Source: Owenia fusiformis (lineage: Eukaryota; Annelida; Polychaeta; Sabellida; Oweniidae). Taken from it: DNA of 64,000 bases. Where the stretch lies: the NCBI GenBank assembly GCA_903813345.2, contig CAIIXF020000004.1:12362196-12426195 (forward strand), written 5' to 3'. The position numbers and the translations under genes were made by a program. Shown here in pieces: positions 1 to 13,139 of the stretch (positions within the stretch are counted from its first letter, which is position 1; each line of letters starts with the position of its first letter). A model generated the notes under the pieces. The model made no database searches. It was not told where the DNA came from and saw only the letters and a program-made list of their open reading frames with translations.

Positions 1-30
1 AAGAGGTGTTCACTTTGACAGGTTTTACAC
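1..30. mobile_element. End fragment of a pogo-like MITE
   Basis: The first bases (AGAGGTGTTCAC, then CAGGTTTTAC) match the right-hand end of the TA-flanked elements at 9121, 33089 and 55974. The left part lies outside the window. Confidence 0.4.
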
Positions 31-557
31 CATATGTTCCATTAATGAATCAATTATTCAATGGTCTGCAGTGAGGAAGAAGGAATACAGTGAATGTAAC
101 CGCCTAGAGAATGGATCTGAATATTTCAATTAGTAAATGTAAAGACAAAAAGGAGATAATAAAAAGCTTATTCTATACACTTAATTGATGAGGCTTGAAT
201 TTCAAGCATTTAGAGTATAAACAAGGTATCTATTCTTTTTGGCTCGCATGGTTGAGCTATTGTTATCACCCACTTGTATTAGTTTATTGTTGTTTCTTAT
301 ATTGTAAAGTAGTTAATGACCATGGGCTTTAATGATCTGAATATCTGTCAAAATATCCTGCAACTTTTGATCAAAGAAGTATAGTAAATATTGTTCTTTC
401 AATGTTAAGAGTCAATGGTATAAACACATAGCAACCTTTATTAATAACTCTCAGTTCTTTTAGGAATTTCCTCCAGGATTATTTTTGACCTTAACAACTT
501 AGCATTGATTTTTCATGAAGCTGTCTTAGAGTTGGCATCATCTATCTATTGGTTTAG
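31..557. other. Non-coding, nothing recognised
   Basis: AT-rich sequence with no extended reading frame, RNA gene or clear repeat. Confidence 0.5.
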
Positions 558-960
558 CAGGTGGTCATGCTCCCTTGCAGCGAGGCTGGATGTCAGTATG
601 GTCATGCTCCCTGGTAGGGAGAGGATGAAATTTGATGTGGTCATGCTCCCTTGCAGTAAGGCTGGATGTCAGTATGGTCATGCTCCCTGGTAGGGAGAGG
701 ATGAAATCTGATGTGGTCATGCTACCTTGCATCCCAGGTACAATTCAATGTGGTCATGCTCCCTTGCAGCGATGGCTAAATTTAATGTGGTCATGCTCCC
801 TTGCAGTGAGGCTGGATGTCAGTATGGGCATGCTCCCTGGTAAGGAGAGGATGAAATTAAATGTGGTCATGCTTCCTTGCAGTGATGGCGAAATTTAATG
901 TGGTCATGCTACCTGGTAGGGAGAGGATGAAATTCGATGTGGTCATGCTCCCTTGCACTT
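558..960 (+). repeat. Minisatellite of about 78 bp with sub-repeats
   Basis: The word TGGTCATGCTCCCTTGCAG recurs, alternating with a related CTCCCTGGTAGGGAGAGG word followed by GATGAAATT. The composite period is about 78 bp and the order is irregular. Each CTCCCTTGCAG resembles a 3' splice acceptor, as in the exon-border arrays elsewhere in the window, but no exon was recognised beside it. The short ORFs across it are by-products of the repeat. Confidence 0.85.
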
Positions 961-1780
961 CGCCTAAAAATCAAAGAATTCTGGGTAAACCATGCAAAAC
1001 AGTAGAAGGAACAAGAGTGCATAAATAAACCAAATCTCAAAAGCATCTAATTTCAACCCTATGAGGGTGTGATGCTATATTTTGATTCAGGATCCAATCA
1101 AATCGCATGATTGTCACGCCTTCCAGTACTAACGACACTATGGCGTGTTTAATAGCAAACCTGTTGAAATTAGACCAAGTGGAATCAGTTTGGGTTTCAA
1201 CATAGTAAATAGTTCTCTACAATTAAAAAAGGTCTTAAGTGTGAAATCCTGGTTGGGGAGTAATAGAGAGTACCAATCACTTTAAAAGTGCAGCCATTTT
1301 TTGTTGTGAAGTTAATAGTGCACAGTGAATGCTAAATATTTGTTGTTGTTCTTGATTGGGTTTGTTCTACTTTATCAAGAGCAAGATTTGTGTCTTAAAA
1401 GAGCTTTGTTTAGATCTACTATTATGAGCCCATAGGTTGTTGGTTCTGCTATAAGATAAAAACAACAGTCCCTACATTATCATTTGTTATTTCCATCTCA
1501 TGGTATATGGCTTCTCTAGGGCACCCATGGAAAATAGGTCTCAACTAAAGGCCTAGTTCTCAAAAATAGGACTCGTTTTGTTGGAAAATGACTTTTTGGG
1601 AAAGCATTTTTTGTGCCTCCACTCCTTCTTGTCAATTGTTAACTGCCTCCTCTTCTCTACTCCCTCCTCTTCTCTACTCCCTCCTCTTTTCCAGTTGTCA
1701 ACTCAGCCCCTCCTCATCTTCTCTACTACCAGGAATTTCCTGCTTTAAAGACATCCATTCAGATATTTGAAAAGTTATCT
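961..1780. other. Non-coding, nothing recognised
   Basis: No coding exon seen. It contains a CT-rich stretch at about 1615-1700. Confidence 0.5.
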
Positions 1781-2180
1781 TATCACACCAACTTCAAAAA
1801 ATTCATCCAATCGCACCAACTTCAAAAAATTCATCCAATCACACCAACTTCAAAAAATTCATCCAATCGCACCAACTTCAAAAATTCATCCAATCACACC
1901 AACTTCAAAAAATTCATCCAATCGCAAAACTTCAAAAAATTCATCCAATCGCACCAACTTCCAAAAATTCATCCAATCACACCAACTTCCAAAAATTCAT
2001 CCAATCACACCAACTTCCAAAAATTCATCCAATCACACCAACTTCAAAAAATTCATCCAATCACACCAACTTCAAAAAATTCATCCAATCACACCAACTT
2101 CAAAAAATTCATCCAATCACACCAACTTCAAAAAATTCATCCAATCACACCAACTTCAAAAGATTCATCCAGTTGGAGAT
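1781..2180 (+). repeat. 28-bp minisatellite, about 14 copies
   Basis: The unit is built from CACACCAACTTCAAAAAA followed by TTCATCCAAT, with few substitutions (C/T at CAATCRC, A/C at CTTCMAAA). A 28-bp period cycles through all three frames, so a 141-codon open frame crosses it. That is an artefact of the repeat and not evidence of a protein. Confidence 0.9.
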
Positions 2181-2307
2181 TCAGAATTATGAAAATTTGG
2201 ACATGTTGTCCCATTTTGGATAAATCTTAGCTAGAATAGATATAACAAGAACACTATAGAGAAGTAGAGAATACTATCCCTCATAAGTTCAGCCCCTTGT
2301 AGTAAGT

Positions 2308-2471
2308 CAGGCCCACAGCCAGGATTTGCCAAGGGGGGTTCAGTTTTCAAAAATTTCCAGGGGGGGTTCACATTTGACAATTTTGGTCCAAATATGGTTA
2401 AAATCACTTGAGAAGTGCTCAAAATGGTGAAAAATTGCATGATTTTGAAAGAATTTTTGGCCAGGGGCCTG
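2308..2471. mobile_element. MITE, CAGGCCC family, TSD TAAGT
   Basis: It starts CAGGCCCACAGCC and ends GGCCAGGGGCCTG, an imperfect terminal inverted repeat. TAAGT is directly repeated on both sides (2303-2307 and 2472-2476). The interior (GCCAGGATTTGCCAAGG...) is shared with copies at about 9966, 12061 and 32198. No coding capacity. Confidence 0.75.
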
Positions 2472-2476
2472 TAAGT

Positions 2477-4234
2477 CCTACACGAAGACCTCTTAAAGAA
2501 GCAATATCAACCTATTTGGACTCGTATGGAGAACGCTGAATTGTTCAATAGCATTCTTGAAGTTGGTACGTTCTCCTATGGTGTAAAAGTCATAAAACAG
2601 CAGTATATATGATAAGTAAATGTTCGGTTTTCTTTTTTTCAACAAGTTCAAACATTTTGTAAAGTCCCATTTCACAGCTGGAATTTTTGCAAAAATTAAC
2701 TAGAAATGAGGGATTATTTGGCGAATAAAATGTCAGAATAAGGTCAACTTCCAAAATTTCAAGAAATTTTGAGATCATGGAGCTGAAAGAATATTAGAGT
2801 AAATTCTTTACATTTTATGAAGGGGGTTTGAGCACAGATATGTCCAGTTGTTGTGTTGTTTTATTATGTGTTTTGTCTACAGTTTGAAGTTAATTTCTTT
2901 AAAATGGTATCTTACAGAACTGTTTTAAAATAATTGAAAGATTTTTTCTCTAAAGTGATTGATTTAGATAGTGGTTTTGGTAATTGATTCGCACAAGTTT
3001 TTGTAAGCGGAAATGAGGTTCAGCTGAAATAAAAATGCTTTATGGACATTCTTAGCTAATAATAGTGTAATGATTCTTGTTGTTCAAAGGGTCCTAATTG
3101 CTTTAAAATGACTTACATATTGGACTACCTACCCACACCCTGTACACATAACAAAAAATAGCATTTGTCTAAAAGTATCTTGAGTTACTCAATATGTCAC
3201 TTTCAATCTAAAATGTTGGCTTTATCTGGGTTGGAAATCTAAGGTTGCCATGGTAATTATGTCAACAAGCATGTTGCTAGGGTAGAAACTTGGTGTTTAT
3301 TACCATGGTGATGTATTGAAGCTTCAGGTAGATGTTGAGTTGCTAAGATGAGCTCAATGAAATGCTCTCTGCGTTTTTAACCTGTTAGTGTTTTCAGATA
3401 ATCTGAATTCAGTTCATGCCATAGAATTCTTTTCGGGATTCCTGAAGTACAGTAGATGTAACATTCTCATTTTCATGATTCTAACCAAAATTCAAGTTTC
3501 GTAATTCTGACCAAAATTCTTTTTTTTCTCAATTATTACCAAAGTTAGACAAAATATGCCATTTTTCATGATTTTCTCATTTTCAAATGGTCACAATGAA
3601 ATTCCAGGTCGGTAACAAGATAATCATGTTATATTCGAAATTTCATGTTTCTTTAAGTGAGGAAGGCCAAGTTATGATAGAGATCAAAGCCCTCCACGGA
3701 AAGCCTGAGGACTTTTTCATATTGTTGTGTTGATAATAAGAGGCCATATATTCCCTCATATTACCACATTTCAGCTGTGTAAGACAAATGTTTGTAATTG
3801 AGACATTCTGTACCCCATATAGGTACCCTGTGCAAGAGAATTCTATTTTAGACACTCTTTAGATTTATGATAAATCTCGGTAGTCAATGGACCAATGAAA
3901 ACTGATCTTTTAACAGGGATGATTTTCTATATGTCAAGCTTTAGTTTAACAGCAACATTTGGCCCCTCTTTGTTCTTTTATTGGTAGATATCAGAGCTGT
4001 AAAATGATCAATCCTTCTCTACATTCACCAGTAAGTTCAGGGTACCATTTTGCAGACTGATAACCATTTAGCAGACATTTTGTCAAATGGGTTGCGGTAA
4101 TTAGACACATTCTTGTGCAGTTTTTGAAAAATCATTTAAGTTTTTTGTTTGACTTCAAAGTACTTTGTAAACTGTACTGTTATGTCAAATGGATCATATA
4201 TACAACTTTATTAACCCTTGACTCCGTCTGCCAT
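2477..4234. other. Non-coding, nothing recognised
   Basis: AT-rich unique sequence. Short frames in it have no recognisable domain or splice context. Confidence 0.5.
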
Positions 4235-4405
4235 TTCTCTGAAACCGTCATGCCTATTTTACTCTATTTCTCATTAAAATTTGAATGAACTGCTTGATTT
4301 TCTTGTATTTCTATACAATTTAGAGTACTGACTACATGCCTATTTACTTTATTCCTTGCTGAATCCTCATGTTTTCACTCTATTTTCAATTTGAAATATC
4401 ACATA
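4235..4405 (+). repeat. Dispersed repeat family R150, copy 1
   Basis: It carries the family words CATGCCTATTTTACTC, TTTCTATACAATTTAGAGT and TTTACTTTATTCCTTGCT. Homologous copies lie at about 5715 (-), 6418 (-), 7520 (+), 10370 (+), 12345 (-) and 18905 (-). No coding capacity. Confidence 0.7.
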
Positions 4406-4717
4406 TGCGTCTTCTTTGTTTTTTTCTAAAAAACAGTCTGGAGCTTGCATGAAAGTGAGAGTACACTTTGATGTTGAGTTCATGATGTTAACTATTATGT
4501 ATATAATATTACGCCAGTTAAACTAGCATCAAATTTTTGGAATCTCTCCCCTTCAAGCTCCCCTACCCCTACCCCTTATCTTTCTCATCTATAGGGATAA
4601 TGTGTGAAGATGACAATGCTAGATAGCTGTCCCCCTTCCCCTCTCCTGATTGCCCACATGGCTGGGTGAGAGAGGTAAAAGGATAGGGTTTACTAGCAGG
4701 TCAGATAATCCAGCCCC

Positions 4718-4722
4718 TGCCC

Positions 4723-4754
<32 letters not shown>

Positions 4755-4755
4755 G
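4718..4755. repeat. Poly-C plus (CT)n microsatellite
   Basis: A run of C is followed directly by about 12 CT dinucleotides. The length is likely to be unreliable in assembly. Confidence 0.9.
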
Positions 4756-4759
4756 GCAA

Positions 4760-5714
4760 TGGAGAATGGATATTTAAGTTGATGCAACAACACCTCAAAT
4801 TCAATAGTTGAATTGATTTCTGCTCACTTATCCAGACTGCATAATGTAATATTGATATTGTAGTAGTGTATGAAGTAAGGGTTTGCTATAATGTGTTGTT
4901 TTAATCAACTTATTTACAAATCATATAATTTCAACTAGATCACGTTTTTACCTCAGAGGATCTTAGAAAGTACATAGTAATTGAATTGCAGATCTGGATC
5001 ATCAAGAATTTTACTCCATATAGCTTATTTCTATTTTTGTAATAGTTGCATTCTATTGGTTGATATGGTATTGTGTGGTATACTATTGCCCCCTGGGTAA
5101 TAACCTCCAGTCATTGGGAGGAATTGGTTATTGATTGGTTGATAGAAAAGTAGGATTATGCTGATTGGTGCTGAAACAATCAATCGGATTAATCAAACAT
5201 TACCCTTTTCAAAAGTTAAATCTTCCTCAAATCATACACTCTTAAGATTAATGATAAACAAATGAAATCGCCAAGCCAACAATAACAAACCATCCTCTTT
5301 AACTGCTTTGCTACCATGTATATATATATGAACATATGAACAAAGATACATGATGCCCCCTAATTGGCTTAATCCCAAACTGAAAATTATCTGCTTTGAT
5401 CTGAGCATGATGAACTAGCCAGTTGGCACAGGGTAAAGAAGCATTTCAGATTGTCATTGGTATGAGTCTTTTTCTCAATTATTTAAGGAAATGTGATTAA
5501 GATTTCTCATATTTGTACAATCAAAAACGTAAACCTGATGTATATATGTCTATTGACATTATATCAGGAACACTCTTCAACTCATTTTCTTGTATCTTTA
5601 TTGACAAAATAAAATGATAAACGTGATATTTTATTTCGAAGGATTGATCACTTTATTAGCTATTCCTTCACTCTGAATGTCATCGATTAAAGAAGTCCAA
5701 TGAAATATGTCACA
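4760..5714. other. Non-coding, nothing recognised
   Basis: No exon or repeat recognised apart from a short TATATATA run near 5320. Confidence 0.45.
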
Positions 5715-5855
5715 TGGTGTGGTTTTAAAATGAAAAATAGAGTAAAAAAGAGTGGAATCGGCAAGGAATAAAGTAAACAGGCTTGTAGTTAACACTCTAA
5801 ATTGTATAGAAATGCAAGAAAATAAGGACTTTTATTCAAATTTATGATGAAAAGC
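5715..5855 (-). repeat. Dispersed repeat family R150, copy 2
   Basis: Reverse-orientation copy: AGTGGAATCGGCAAGGAATA, then ACTCTAAATTGTATAGAAAT, then the AATGCAAGAAAAT end. Confidence 0.7.
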
Positions 5856-6417
5856 TTTGAATGTGCACAGACATTCTGATAATTTATTTGTGAGAGAACA
5901 GCATTTGGTATGAATTCAAGCAAAAGAAACGAGTATAGTTGATGATGTAATATGCCGTAACTGTAACATTACAGACATTCAGAAATTATGGACGATTCAA
6001 ATAAAGGTAGATATACTCTTACTCGTTACCCTTTATTTTAATTTGTGTGGGATTTAGGAGTCTCGTGTTTTGAATTGAATTGATTTGAAAACAGTAATTT
6101 TCTTGGAAGATCTGTCAGTAGAATCTGGTCTTGCCGCTAAGTATATTATATAAATAAGATTTTATCAAATGATAAGATCTAGCTGGTTTTGAATTCGGAT
6201 CAGAAAGGCTTGTTAAAACACTGTCTTTTAGGAAGAGTATAGTTGAAGCTGTCTTAGAGTTGCAAAATCAAATGATAAGGAAATATCTGTGTTTTTAAGT
6301 GGAATTAGCCAAAAGTCCTTGACAAAAATCATTTAGTCAATTGAGAAATAAAACCATTTTATGTTAATATTTACAAGTTTTGGTAAGGACTGTAATTTCA
6401 GAATTTGAGATCTCACG

Positions 6418-6560
6418 ATGATCAATGTTTTAAATTGAAAATAGAGTGAAAATGGGTGGAATAAGTATGGAATAAAGTAAATAGGCATGTAGTAAACACT
6501 CTAAATTGTATAGAAATGCAAGAAAATCAGGTAGTTCATTCAAATTTTAGAGAGAAATAA
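6418..6560 (-). repeat. Dispersed repeat family R150, copy 3
   Basis: Shares GGAATAAAGTAAATAGGCAT and ACTCTAAATTGTATAGAAAT with copy 2, ending in a CAAATTTTAGAGAGAAAT tail. Confidence 0.7.
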
Positions 6561-7519
6561 CATGGAAAAATCTAAGCAGACGGACATTTAATCGTGGTTA
6601 GAGTAGTATTTTGTAGTATACTTCACAAATTAAGATAAGACACTTGAATTTGTGGGGATTGTATTCCAAGCTTTCAACATACACTTTGCATCTTTCTCAG
6701 ATAAGATTCCTATTCATAAATCTTGTTTTTTCTAAAGATTTGATTAAAGCTTCCTGAGTGTTAACATTCGGATTTGTTGTGGTTGTGAGATGCTTTGTGA
6801 ATTAGCTTTTGATTGTTTGTTCTTTTAATGTTAGGACCCTTACTCCTGGATCTAGCCTTCCAAAAGTCCTTGTGACCTTCATGACCTTACACCCCCTCCC
6901 CCTACACATTTAGATTAATTAAGAGAGGAGTGGACTCGGACTTGAAGCATGGCTATCCAAGATCATATTTAATCACACTTTGTTCGTGGTGAGTCACATG
7001 TTGAATTTGGCGAAAAGGATGAAATGGGACCATCCTTGGTTTATGGGTATTTCACTTCTTTATATAAGAATGGAGTATAGCTAAGCCAGATTAAAAAGGA
7101 CTGGATCAAAAACTGGAACTGAAAAAAGTATTCATTCAAGAAGGCATTTAGATACAAGTTTTACAGTAGTCGTATTATCGTATCGTATCATATTTTCTGA
7201 GATTCGATTAAAATTGATGCTTTCAACTTTCAGTTTGGTAAGTAATAAAAGAAAACGTGTTTTAGAAACGTTTTAAATGATTAAAAGGTTCAAATGTGTC
7301 ATTTCTTGATTCTTGGAGTCTTTCTACTTGAAAATGGATACAGTATTCGTCTAGACTAAAAATGTCAGATTTAAGAATTGCTCACTTTTACAATTTGTAT
7401 TTCTCCATTTTTGGTTGCAGACTATTCTGGATTTAATGAACTCAATGTAAAATCAGAAAGAACCCACGTAGGCTAGAATTATGTTACAACAAGTTGAGTC
7501 CATACCACCATTTAAAATG
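6561..7519. other. Non-coding, nothing recognised
   Basis: AT-rich, without a supported feature. Confidence 0.45.
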
Positions 7520-7690
7520 TCTGTCTGCTTTTGCTTATTTCACGCCATTTCTCTCTAAAATTTGACTGAAGTGACAGATTTTCTTGCAGTTTTATACAAT
7601 TAGAGTGTTAACTACCAACCTATTTGCTTTATTCCTTGCTAATTCCTCTCTTTTTAGTCTTATATTTGATTTTAAAACATGACCGCCATG
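7520..7690 (+). repeat. Dispersed repeat family R150, copy 4
   Basis: Shares CCATTTCTCTCTAAAATTTG, ACAATTAGAGTGTTAACTAC and TTTATTCCTTGCTAATTCCT with the family. Confidence 0.7.
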
Positions 7691-9118
7691 AAATTGTGCT
7701 TGGAGGTTACCTAATAGAAACCCAATGAGAACTTCAAAGAACTGTGAGGCTTCTTTTAAGTCATAGAGTGCGTTTTCTCCATTTCCCATTTCCAAGTCTT
7801 AGTCAATTAATTCAACCAAAAATTCATCACTTTTTGCTGGTAATTTTGATGTTTTATCAATTTTTCAAAACGTCTAACAAAGAAAAGTCCAAATAGCAAA
7901 TGTGAACTCAAGAAAAATTGCTTTCTATTCCAGACCACTTGTTATAATCAAAAATATTTTTTAATATAATTTATAAGTTATTAACATTCCCAGTCTTCTG
8001 CAAAACAAAAACAGCAAAAATATCTGACTGAATTTTTGGAAAATATCTTTACACTAAAGTGATGACAGAATATAGTTTAGATGGAAGTTCTTATTATGAA
8101 AAGCAAGAAAGAAGGTGGTTTATGTGCCCTTCATAAAATTTACGTACTTAACACTTAACGTTCTATCATTGAAACAGGGTCTTTCTTTCATGTATATTCG
8201 AGATACACTTATTTTGCATATAACTCATTCTCAATCCTGCCAACCAAGTTGAAGAACAATTCTTACAAGTTTTGAAATTTTACCAAAAAGTTTTTTTTCT
8301 TGAAGTAAGTTATTCATTAGCACTGATGGACCTAATGCCTTTATCTTAAACTTTAATGTTTTGGTAAGTGTGCCTTATGAAGGCCAACATGTTAAATGGT
8401 CTGATGTAAAAAGTGTCTGAGAAACAGATGCTTTAGCTTAACCTTTTGACACACAGAGGTATGTGTTCTGCACTCCAAAAATATTTTCTGGCAAGTTTCA
8501 TTCATTATTTTAAGGCGTTTGTAGTTATTTCTCTCAACAAAAAATCCATTCCACATGTTCCCATAACCTGACTGATCACATGACTCAATCCAACCACTCT
8601 GATTGGTCAAATTGAATCTGATGAAACTATCCAGTTACATGATTGGTTAGTTAAGGTCACATGATCAGCATCAATATACCTCAATTTATATGTCTGGTCT
8701 AAATATTGATGTGGTTTCCACTTTTGACAGATTATACTATCAGCTAGAAAATCAGTGGATCTATAAATTGATTAGCGAGCGAGATAAGAACTCCTGATTT
8801 CAACAGAGTGAGGAATCATGGATGAACAGGCATGAGTGAAGTTTAAGAGCTTTTTTGGCTCATTTAGCCATATTCTTTAAGATGTGGATTTAAAAGAACT
8901 CTGTAATTGCTCCATAATGGCCCTGTTAAGGTGGGACCTAGTAAGCTAATGTAGGATATGTTTGCACCGATGTTGCTTTGGAGAACTACATCTACAAGAT
9001 TCAAATTGATCTGCCAGTTTGTTTTCTTAATTAAATGGTGAGTAAACATAGAGATGATACAGTATAACAAAGCAAAAGTTTATTTTGATTTCTTCACCGT
9101 GTCTTGAATGAATTACAA
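7691..9118. other. Non-coding, nothing recognised
   Basis: Short frames only, with no domain. No exon supported. Confidence 0.45.
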
Positions 9119-9120
9119 TA

Positions 9121-9439
9121 CAGTAAAACCTGTTTAATCCAAATGCCAGTGGAATCAGTCAAAGTTTGGATTAGAAGGTGTTGACATTTCTAGGTTTTCC
9201 ATTTTGAAGAAATTTTAACATATTCTCAATTAAGACCACATATAATAGCTTTATGACATTCCAATAACATGGAAAACTGAATCAAATTAATTTATAAGTC
9301 ATTTTAGAATAGGAGGAAAGAATTATACAGAAAGGAGGAAAGAATTATACAGAAAGGAGGAAAGAATTATACAGAAAAAATGTGTTCAGATTGGGAGGTG
9401 TTCGGATTAGCCAGGTGTTCGGATATACAGGTTTTACTG
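9121..9439. mobile_element. Pogo/Tigger-like MITE, TA-flanked
   Basis: Terminal inverted repeats CAGTAAAACCTGTTTAATCC (left) and, reverse-complemented, CAGTAAAACCTGTATATCC (right), with TA on both sides. Internally there are three tandem copies of a roughly 22-bp AGGAGGAAAGAATTATACAG unit at 9311-9375. Related copies lie at 33089 and 55974. CAGT ends with TA duplication fit the Tc1/mariner-pogo group. Non-autonomous. Confidence 0.75.
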
Positions 9440-9759
9440 TATGTAGACAATATAGTTCTCACACATAGATAATGAAATCTGGATCGACTGAAGTGGAGAT
9501 TTCCCATGTTTGAAATCTGAAACTTAGATAACAAGACAGAGAAAAGATAACAATGGTTGTGATTTCGCAAAATATAAGACATACATTCATTAAGGCTGAT
9601 AACTGTCTAGTATTTCCAGAAGTCATAAAGATCACCCCTCAATTTATTATTAGGAGAACTGTATAATATAAAGAGAAATCAAGCAAAAGTTATAGGAAAA
9701 TAACTAAAGTTATTTATTGTGGCCAGTTAAAGCGAAATCAAGCAAAACCTTTTTATTGC

Positions 9760-9969
9760 AATAGACCTTTCCAAAAAATCCTGCCACCTTTAGGTGAATC
9801 AGAGAAGTGATGAAATATTAACTAGATCGATGAATGTTTGTATTTTTTCAAATTAGCAATCAGTTTATCGTACTTTTAGCATGGACAGATTGACTTCATC
9901 AATCCAGCCAATATATCTAAGCTTCATTGATATACCAAAAGGTGGCAGGGTCTATCAGAAAGGTCTATT
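9760..9969. mobile_element. TIR element (MITE)
   Basis: The left end AATAGACCTTTCC...CCTGCCACCTTT is mirrored by AAAAGGTGGCAGG...GGAAAGGTCTATT-like sequence at the right end, about 35 bp imperfect. No coding capacity. The right end abuts the CAGGCCC-type element at about 9966. Confidence 0.55.
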
Positions 9970-10156
9970 AGTCAGGATTTGCCAAGGGGGGTTCACTTTT
10001 TATAAAGATCCAGGGGGTTCACTTTTGACAACTTAGGGCCAAAGATGGCCAAAATCACTTGAAAAGTGATTAGAATGGTGAAAAATTGCATGATTTTGAA
10101 AGAACTTTTGGCCAGGGACCCTCCCCCCCTGAACTCGTTCCCCCTGGCTATAGGCC
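9966..10156. mobile_element. MITE, CAGGCCC family, decayed copy
   Basis: The interior is nearly identical to 2320-2470 (CAGGATTTGCCAAGGGGGG; AAATTGCATGATTTTGAAAG). The right end is CCCCTGGCTATAGGCC. The left end is degraded, and I saw no clear target-site duplication. Confidence 0.6.
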
Positions 10157-10369
10157 AGAGTTCAATTGAAATGGACCAAAAATCATTTGGATTCATCTTT
10201 GAGATAAAGAGTCCAAAGTGGCTTGTTAATGAGCCAGGGTAAAGTGTACATAACCAGAATTGCTCAATTCATTATGGTAATGAGTTAATTGAGGTAGGCT
10301 GAACTCTGTGCTTGATTGATTAGCTGCTATATACACCCACAGTAAAACCCTATTACAGCCTACCAGACA

Positions 10370-10535
10370 AACGTCATACTTATTTTGCACGATTTCTCTC
10401 AAAAATTTGAATGAAGTACCTGATTTTATGACATTTTTATAAAATTTAGGGTATCAACTGCATATTTGTATAGTTTATTCATTGCTTATCCCCCACTTTT
10501 AACCACATTTTCAATTTTAAAACATGGGTGTTATT
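10370..10535 (+). repeat. Dispersed repeat family R150, copy 5
   Basis: Diverged copy: TTTCTCTCAAAAATTTGAAT, then ACCACATTTTCAATTTTAAA. Confidence 0.55.
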
Positions 10536-12060
10536 TTTCTAAGGGTAACCCAAATTCTAAGGTCATTTCTAAATTGACCATGCTAACTGTTAAACACATG
10601 TTAAATCATGCTGGGCTATAATCTAAGTGGAACAGTCCATGGCATACTGTAAAAATCTCCAACTGATATCTCTTGTATACAACATCTGCATAATAAGTTT
10701 TCTATTGGTCTCGATCCACTTTGCAGAAGTCAACAGGAAATCTCCACCAGCTTCAGATACCTACATTGCCCTCTTAGTATTACACATGATTTGACAGTTT
10801 TCGAGTTTTGATGCTGAGAAGATCTCAATAATCTCAAAGGAAAATTTTTATGTGAGTTTGAATATGTAAAATGAATACCAGCTACATATAAAGGAATCAC
10901 ATTGTTATGCTGTTATAATTGGCTAGATCAGAGTTTTCTCATATATCAAGAATGCAGAGGGAGTGAAGCTCTTGTAAAGGGTACATGCCTCTAGTTTTTG
11001 ACCCAAATCTCAATCTGAAATGAAACTGGACATTTCCATTGAGTGGGGCTCCCATGGGAGTATCTCTAAAACTGCTTTGTCAGTTTTGATGATTTAGGTA
11101 ACAATAAAAACTGATGTTTTAGATCATTTAGAGAGAAAATTGGTTTTAGGTTCTGGCATAAGATAGTACCATTTAGTGAATTTATTTCAATTGTATTATA
11201 CAGAGGACTCAAATTAACAATTCATTTTGTCATTTACAAAAATGTCTTTATCCCCAGATTGCTTTCCCCATTGGGTGCCCCATAACTTTATAATTAGCTT
11301 AGGTTGTCCCTCAACCATTCAAAGTCAAGGTTATTATGCTAAGTGAGTGGATGGTCTTTCTCAAGGACTTCTGCATATAGGACTGCACAGTTGTTTGGCT
11401 AAAGGTGGCTGTTGCTGGTCCTTGGTGTGGAACATCCATGGTTGGTTGCTTTGGGGGTAAGTTACATATTCTAGAAAAAGGATTCACTGATAAATTTACA
11501 TCTGTACCTATTATACTAATTTAAGATTTCAGTATGTTTAGATTTCAGTATGTTTAGATAATGAAGTGGCTATAATAAATATGGTAAATGTGTAAAAAGG
11601 AGGAAACACAGTGATCTAAATTTTGTATTTTAGATCTGCCATATTTGGAAAAATTGAATTTTGGTGTTTTGTGTCAGAAAGGCAGGCCCCCAACCTCTGC
11701 CCCTAGTTATGTAATAACTTTTGTTTTGATTATAAATTGATCTAGAGATACATTCCATTTTGTTCACTTGAAATAAAGGTTTTTTATCACACCCTTGAGT
11801 GCTGTCTTGGAGTGTACAGGTGTCCCAATCGGTTATGTTTATGTGTTTTCAGGTGAACTGTTTGATGGTTTCATTTAAAATTTTCAGTAATGCTTCTTTG
11901 TATGAAAATCTAGAGACTAGAGTGCTAAGCTTTTGGCCATCCTGGGTAATTTTAGGGCAGTTATTTTACAATCACAAGCTCCATTCCAAAATCTTGTCAG
12001 TGAAGTTTTGTCAACTCTTTCAAGTCAAACCATTTGTTAGATTGATTTGAAAGATCTGAA
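10536..12060. other. Non-coding, nothing recognised
   Basis: Includes a short direct repeat (AGATTTCAGTATGTTT twice at about 11525-11560). No supported gene. Confidence 0.45.
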
Positions 12061-12105
12061 CAGCCAGGATTTGCCAAGGCGGTTTCACTTTTTAAAAAAT
12101 TAAAA
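12061..12105. mobile_element. CAGGCCC-family MITE fragment
   Basis: Begins CAGCCAGGATTTGCCAAGG, as in the copies at 2308 and 9966, and then diverges into AT-rich sequence. Confidence 0.5.
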
Positions 12106-12344
12106 TTCTGTACAAATAGTGTAAACTTTTTAAATATGAAATTTTCAAGATTTTTCATAGATTTAATTTTAAACTATCAGACTTTGTAATATAAAAACGG
12201 GTTACCTGATTCATAGTAAATTAGTACAGGTATTAAGATCTTTCTTAGTGTTATAAGAGCTGGATGATTTTAAATCAACCTCTTCATCTGACAGTTAGAA
12301 ATCACATAAATTTACAGAAAACCAATTGAAGATGTCATGGTGAT

Positions 12345-12490
12345 CATGTTTTAAAATGGAATATTGAGAGAAAGGGTGAAATTCGCAAGGAATAAAAGAA
12401 AGAGGCATGTTAAAGTTAAAGTAAATCTCTAAATTATATAAAATTCAAGAAAATCATGCAGTCCATTTAAATTTTAGAAAATAATATAGC
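12345..12490 (-). repeat. Dispersed repeat family R150, copy 6
   Basis: GCAAGGAATAAAAGAAAGAG, then CTCTAAATTATATAAAATTC, then a CATTTAAATTTTAGA tail. Confidence 0.6.
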
Positions 12491-13139
12491 AAAAGTATAA
12501 TTACCCCATGGGTGTTTTCTTGGTTGGGATAGGTTGACTAAATTTGAAGGGCACGATTAGCGATAATCGTGACGTTATCCATTTCTTAAAAAGTGTCTTG
12601 AAGAGTCTTTTGTTTGTCCCTGACAATAGATTACAACTACTCTTGAGAACATAGTCATGATCATTAAATGTAAAGCTTACTTTTAACATGGATTAAATCT
12701 AAACTATAGTGCTTAATTAAAGGTAAGTCTCTTAATATTGTAATTGTACAAAGGAAATTTTGGTTGTTTTTAAAAAAGTATCTTGTTAATGAAATAAAAG
12801 GTTTATCTTGATTTATCTATTTTGGGGGGATTTTTCTGAATACTTTTTTTAAATCAACCAAGAATTCCTTTGTATAACTATAATATTGTGAGGTCTAAAA
12901 ACATGTTGTATATGCTATTTTGTTTCAACAAGGTTCAGAAAGACATTTCATATCATTCTCAAGAATTGGTAGAAAGTAGCAAAAACAATTGCACGAAAAC
13001 AAAACAAAAAATGTTAACAAAAACAGTTATATAAAATATTTCTAAATAATTTTCGCATTAAATTGTAAGTCAACATTACATAAAATACCGTGTTTTTTTA
13101 CAGAATGTTTTCAATGATTGGTTTAAGAGAAAAACAGTG

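Noticed and set aside
1767-2192. 141-codon Asn/Ser/His-rich frame
   Set aside because: Read-through of a 28-bp minisatellite with all three frames cycling.
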